From SVQP01 sp045594705 (GTDB lineage: Bacteria; Bacillota; Clostridia; Oscillospirales; CAG-272), in contig JAZNZB010000058.1 of assembly GCA_045594705.1 (NCBI GenBank), forward strand, positions 1-7,517: a stretch of DNA of 7,517 nucleotides. The letters are read 5' to 3'. Within the stretch, counting starts at the first letter, position 1, and every line of letters starts with the position of its first letter. Below the pieces are notes generated by a model. It had not been told where the DNA came from. It made no database searches and saw nothing but the letters and a program-made list of their open reading frames with translations. The position numbers were made by a program, and so were the translations under genes. Positions 5,165 through 7,517 of the stretch are shown piece after piece.

Positions 5165-6082
5165 ATGGAAACACCGATCAAGCAAATTTCGGGGTTGAGA
5201 CCCGAGACCATACGCACCTATAACGACGGCGTGGTGCGTATGATGAGCCTTGTGCTCAATATCGCAGCTGATTCGCTGGACGCAGGCACGGTGGACGAGA
5301 TCGCGCGCGAATGCGGCGTCAGCCGCGCGTACGCTTATGCCGAGTGCTTGGCGGCCGTGTGCGGCCTTGACAGCTCGGGGAGAGACAGAGACTTATTCCG
5401 CCATTATTTTGTTCCCATGATCCACGAGCTTGACCCCGTGGAGTTTGAAAACGACGCGTATTACCGGAATATCAAAATCAAGCCGGGCAAGAGCGGCAAG
5501 TGGGAGTATAGGCAGATGAGCCTCTCACCCTGCGAAGCCTTTGTCTGCAACGATTTTTTGGTGACAAGGGACAATCGCATGATCCCGCAGATCGGTTTTT
5601 TCATGCGCGAATTCGCTTTTCCCGGCGTTTTGGAAAACGGCAGGGAATGGATGACGCTGATGCCCAACGAGACCGTGACCACCAAGCCCGCGCTGGAGCG
5701 CGCGCACGGCCGCGTGCTGACCTTTGGACTGGGACTTGGCTACTTTGCGTACATGGCGGCGCGCAAGCCCGAGGTCGAATCGGTCACGGTGGTGGATCTG
5801 AGCGCGGACGCGATTTCGCTGTTTGAGCAGAATCTGCTGCCGCAGATGGAGTGCCGCGACAAGATCAGGGTCATCCATGCCGACGCGTTTGATTTTGCCG
5901 AAAAGCATTATCCCACGGGAGAGTTTGACTTTGTGTTTGCCGATATCTGGCACGACGTGTCGGACGGCAAGGATCTCTATCTGCGCTTCAAATCCATGGA
6001 AAAGCTCGCGCCCGGGATGGAATATACCTATTGGCTGGAGAATTCCATTGCGTGCTATCTTGACGACGCGCTTTGGCCTTAA
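5165..6082 (+). CDS. spermidine synthase / SAM-methyltransferase-like protein
   Basis: A 305-aa protein. The C-terminal half is a Rossmann nucleotide-binding domain of the spermidine synthase/methyltransferase type. The glycine loop VLTFGLGLGYFAY is at 184-196, the acidic strand-2 end VTVVDLS at 207-213 (Asp211), IRVIHADAFDF at 234-244, and FDFVFADIWHDVSDG at 254-268 in the place of the catalytic Asp-rich motif. The N-terminal half (1-170) is not recognised; it includes a short helix-turn-like segment VDEIARECGVSRAYAYAE (43-60). The start ATG at 5165 follows an AGAGG site and the promoter; the open frame to 5051 would begin before the promoter. True aminopropyl transferase activity is doubtful because the N-terminal putrescine-binding beta-domain is not evident. 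Its reaction is unknown. It ends shortly after the Rossmann fold (DDALWP). Confidence 0.75.
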   Translation: METPIKQISGLRPETIRTYNDGVVRMMSLVLNIAADSLDAGTVDEIARECGVSRAYAYAECLAAVCGLDSSGRDRDLFRHYFVPMIHELDPVEFENDAYYRNIKIKPGKSGKWEYRQMSLSPCEAFVCNDFLVTRDNRMIPQIGFFMREFAFPGVLENGREWMTLMPNETVTTKPALERAHGRVLTFGLGLGYFAYMAARKPEVESVTVVDLSADAISLFEQNLLPQMECRDKIRVIHADAFDFAEKHYPTGEFDFVFADIWHDVSDGKDLYLRFKSMEKLAPGMEYTYWLENSIACYLDDALWP

Positions 6083-6094
6083 AAAGTTTCCAAG

Positions 6095-6117
6095 AATTGC
6101 GCAATCTTATTGCAATT
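6095..6117 (+). promoter_or_regulatory. tandem palindromes at the -35 of the rhamnosidase promoter (possible operator)
   Basis: ATTGCGCAAT (6096-6105) and ATTGCAAT (6109-6116) are each perfect palindromes with centres 12 bp apart. Together they form a larger inverted repeat with arms GAATTGC (6094-6100) and GCAATTC (6112-6118). The second palindrome covers the -35 box TTGCAA. Such an arrangement suits a dimeric repressor; no regulator gene is in the window. No T-run follows, so it is not a terminator of the upstream gene. Confidence 0.4.
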
Positions 6118-6138
6118 CCCCTGCGGGTATGGTATAAT
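6110..6138 (+). promoter_or_regulatory. promoter of the rhamnosidase-like gene
   Basis: A weak -35 TTGCAA (6110-6115), a 17-bp spacer and a perfect TATAAT (6133-6138) with an extended -10 TGG before it. The expected start is near 6145, about 38 bases before the ATG. The weak -35 together with the overlapping palindromes suggests regulated rather than constitutive use. Confidence 0.8.
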
Positions 6139-6182
6139 CAAAAAGTAAATACCATAAATCAAGAACAGAAAGGGTATTCAAC

Positions 6183-7517
6183 ATGGCAAAAAAAGTAATT
6201 GATAAGTTTACGGCACTGGCAGGGGAGCATACCGACCCCCGTACCAGAAGATATTTGGTTCCCAAGAGAATTGTGTGGACGCAGGGTAATGTCAGCGGCG
6301 CGGAGAACCTCTTGGAGGAAAAGAGCAATCAGATCACGCTGGTGGTAGGGCAGGATAACTGCACGCTCAAGAACGAGCCCGGCAAGCCCCACGCAGCGAT
6401 TTTGGTGGACTTCGGCATTGAATTTGCAGGCTCTGCACGTTTCCATACCTGGATGACCCACGGCCCCGGACACAACGGTGCGGTCAAGGTAGCCGTCCGC
6501 TTTGGCGAGAGCGTGATGGAGGCACTGACGCCTCTGGGCGAAAAGAACACCACCAACGACCATGCTATTCGTGACAGCGTTTACAGTCTTGGTATGTATT
6601 CGGGCATCGAGACCAATGAGACCGGCTACCGTTTCCTTTACGTAGAGCTGCTGGACGAGGACGCATTCATTACCTTCAAGGCTATTCAGGGCGTATTCCA
6701 CTATATGGATCTGGAATATAAGGGCACGTTCAAGTGCTCCGATGAGCGTCTGAACCAGATCTGGGATACCGCTGCATACACCGCGCATCTGAACATGCAG
6801 GAATATTTGTGGGACGGCATCAAGCGTGACAGACTTGTCTGGATCGGTGACATGCACACCGAGGTCAAGACCATTCTGACCACCTTCGGTTACACCGACA
6901 TCGTGCCCAGATCCCTGGACGTTGTTCGTGATGAGACTCCGGTCGGTACTTGGATGAACGGCATTTCGTCCTATTCCATGTGGTGGCTGATCATTCAGCA
7001 CGACTGGTACAGAACGGTTGGTGACACGGTCTATCTGTCTCAGCAGAGAGATTATATTCACGATCTGATGAACGTGCTGGCCGATTGCGTGGACGAGGAC
7101 GGCGTGGAGCACATGCCCGAGAACAGATTTATGGACTGGCCCAACAACGACAATCCCGGTGCGATTCATGCAGGTCTGCAGGGCCTTCTCAAGATCGCGC
7201 TTGACAAGGGCACCTCGCTGCTCTATACCTTGGGCGACGTGGCTTTGGCCGAAAAGTGCGCCATGGCGGCAGTGCGCATGAGAAAGCACGTGCCCGATCC
7301 CTGCGGCTCCAAGCAGGCAGCAGCGCTTTTGGTGCTGGCAGGCCTGGCAGATCCCAAGGAGATCAACGACACCATGATCGCGCCCGGCGGCGGACACGGC
7401 TATTCCACCTTCTTTGGCTACTATATCCTCAAGGCAAAGGCGCTGGCAGGCGATTTCGCAGGCGCTTTGGACGATATCAAGGAATACTGGGGCGGCATGC
7501 TGGACATGGGTGCTACC
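6183..7517 (+). CDS. GH78 alpha-L-rhamnosidase-like glycosidase, C-terminus cut by window edge
   Basis: 445 codons are open to the end of the window with no stop. There is no signal peptide (MAKKVIDKFT), so the enzyme is probably cytoplasmic and acts on imported rhamnosides or oligosaccharides. Residues 1-180 are beta-rich. From about 182 (GTFKCSDERLNQIWDTAAYT) the alpha/alpha barrel of bacterial rhamnosidases begins. The family hallmark DGIKRDRLVWIGD is at 211-223, followed by NRFMDWP at 314-320, GGGHGYSTFFGYYIL at 402-416 and YWGGMLDMGAT at 435-445. In the family the last motif is followed closely by the catalytic-base Glu, which would lie just past base 7517. The usual general-acid Glu of the hallmark motif appears to be Asp216 here. 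An AGAAAGGG site precedes the start by about 8 bases. Rhamnose specificity is inferred from family membership. Confidence 0.85.
   Translation, partial: MAKKVIDKFTALAGEHTDPRTRRYLVPKRIVWTQGNVSGAENLLEEKSNQITLVVGQDNCTLKNEPGKPHAAILVDFGIEFAGSARFHTWMTHGPGHNGAVKVAVRFGESVMEALTPLGEKNTTNDHAIRDSVYSLGMYSGIETNETGYRFLYVELLDEDAFITFKAIQGVFHYMDLEYKGTFKCSDERLNQIWDTAAYTAHLNMQEYLWDGIKRDRLVWIGDMHTEVKTILTTFGYTDIVPRSLDVVRDETPVGTWMNGISSYSMWWLIIQHDWYRTVGDTVYLSQQRDYIHDLMNVLADCVDEDGVEHMPENRFMDWPNNDNPGAIHAGLQGLLKIALDKGTSLLYTLGDVALAEKCAMAAVRMRKHVPDPCGSKQAAALLVLAGLADPKEINDTMIAPGGGHGYSTFFGYYILKAKALAGDFAGALDDIKEYWGGMLDMGAT

Noticed and set aside
6094..6118. Inverted repeat as terminator of the spermidine-synthase-like gene
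   Set aside because: The 7-bp AT-rich stem has an 11-nt loop and no T-run on the plus strand, and it overlaps the -35 box of the next promoter, so an operator is more likely.
6159..7397. A 412-codon open frame on the minus strand
   Set aside because: It lies opposite the rhamnosidase gene, whose hallmark motifs are unmistakable. The opposite-strand product is low-complexity (His/Gln/Val-rich) with no recognisable domain, a shadow caused by codon bias.

Overview
The window looks like chromosomal DNA of a Gram-positive, low-to-middle GC member of the Clostridia, most likely an uncultured or gut-associated one. Several signs point there: strong AGGAGG-type ribosome binding sites, near-consensus sigma-A promoters with 17-bp spacers, ATGA-overlapping genes, a clostridial-style CotH lipoprotein with a Thr/Glu linker, a DUF2752 protein, and a GH78-type rhamnosidase. 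No rRNA, tRNA, transposase, phage gene or CRISPR array is visible. The taxon is an inference from style, not from a marker gene.

Left part, minus strand (1-1640): a consensus promoter (1611-1639) drives a leader region. The leader holds a 34-codon peptide ORF (1478-1582), a strong intrinsic terminator (1404-1449), and a 14-bp antiterminator pairing that competes for the terminator's 5' arm. Next comes a three-gene operon whose genes overlap by ATGA: a SAM-dependent methyltransferase (599-1393), a GNAT N-acetyltransferase (105-602) and the start of a P-loop kinase-like protein (1-108, cut by the window edge). The leader has the architecture of ribosome-mediated transcription attenuation, as known for inducible antibiotic-resistance genes. 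This is the most interesting system in the window.

Middle part, minus strand (1655-5093): a two-gene operon from a perfect consensus promoter encodes an MFS-type membrane transporter (3201-4535) and, 13 nt downstream, a CotH-domain lipoprotein (1655-3187). No terminator is visible between the CotH gene and the attenuator promoter, so CotH transcripts may run into the leader. Further upstream is a small DUF2752 membrane protein (4643-5029) with its own promoter.

Right part, plus strand (5105-7517): a promoter back-to-back with the DUF2752 promoter drives a 305-aa protein with a C-terminal spermidine-synthase/methyltransferase-like Rossmann domain (5165-6082). After it, a separate promoter overlapped by two tandem palindromes (6095-6117) drives a cytoplasmic GH78 alpha-L-rhamnosidase-like enzyme. 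That gene leaves the window about where the catalytic-base region should begin.

All gaps between genes are under about 300 bases. The longest (1394-1654) is the attenuator leader.
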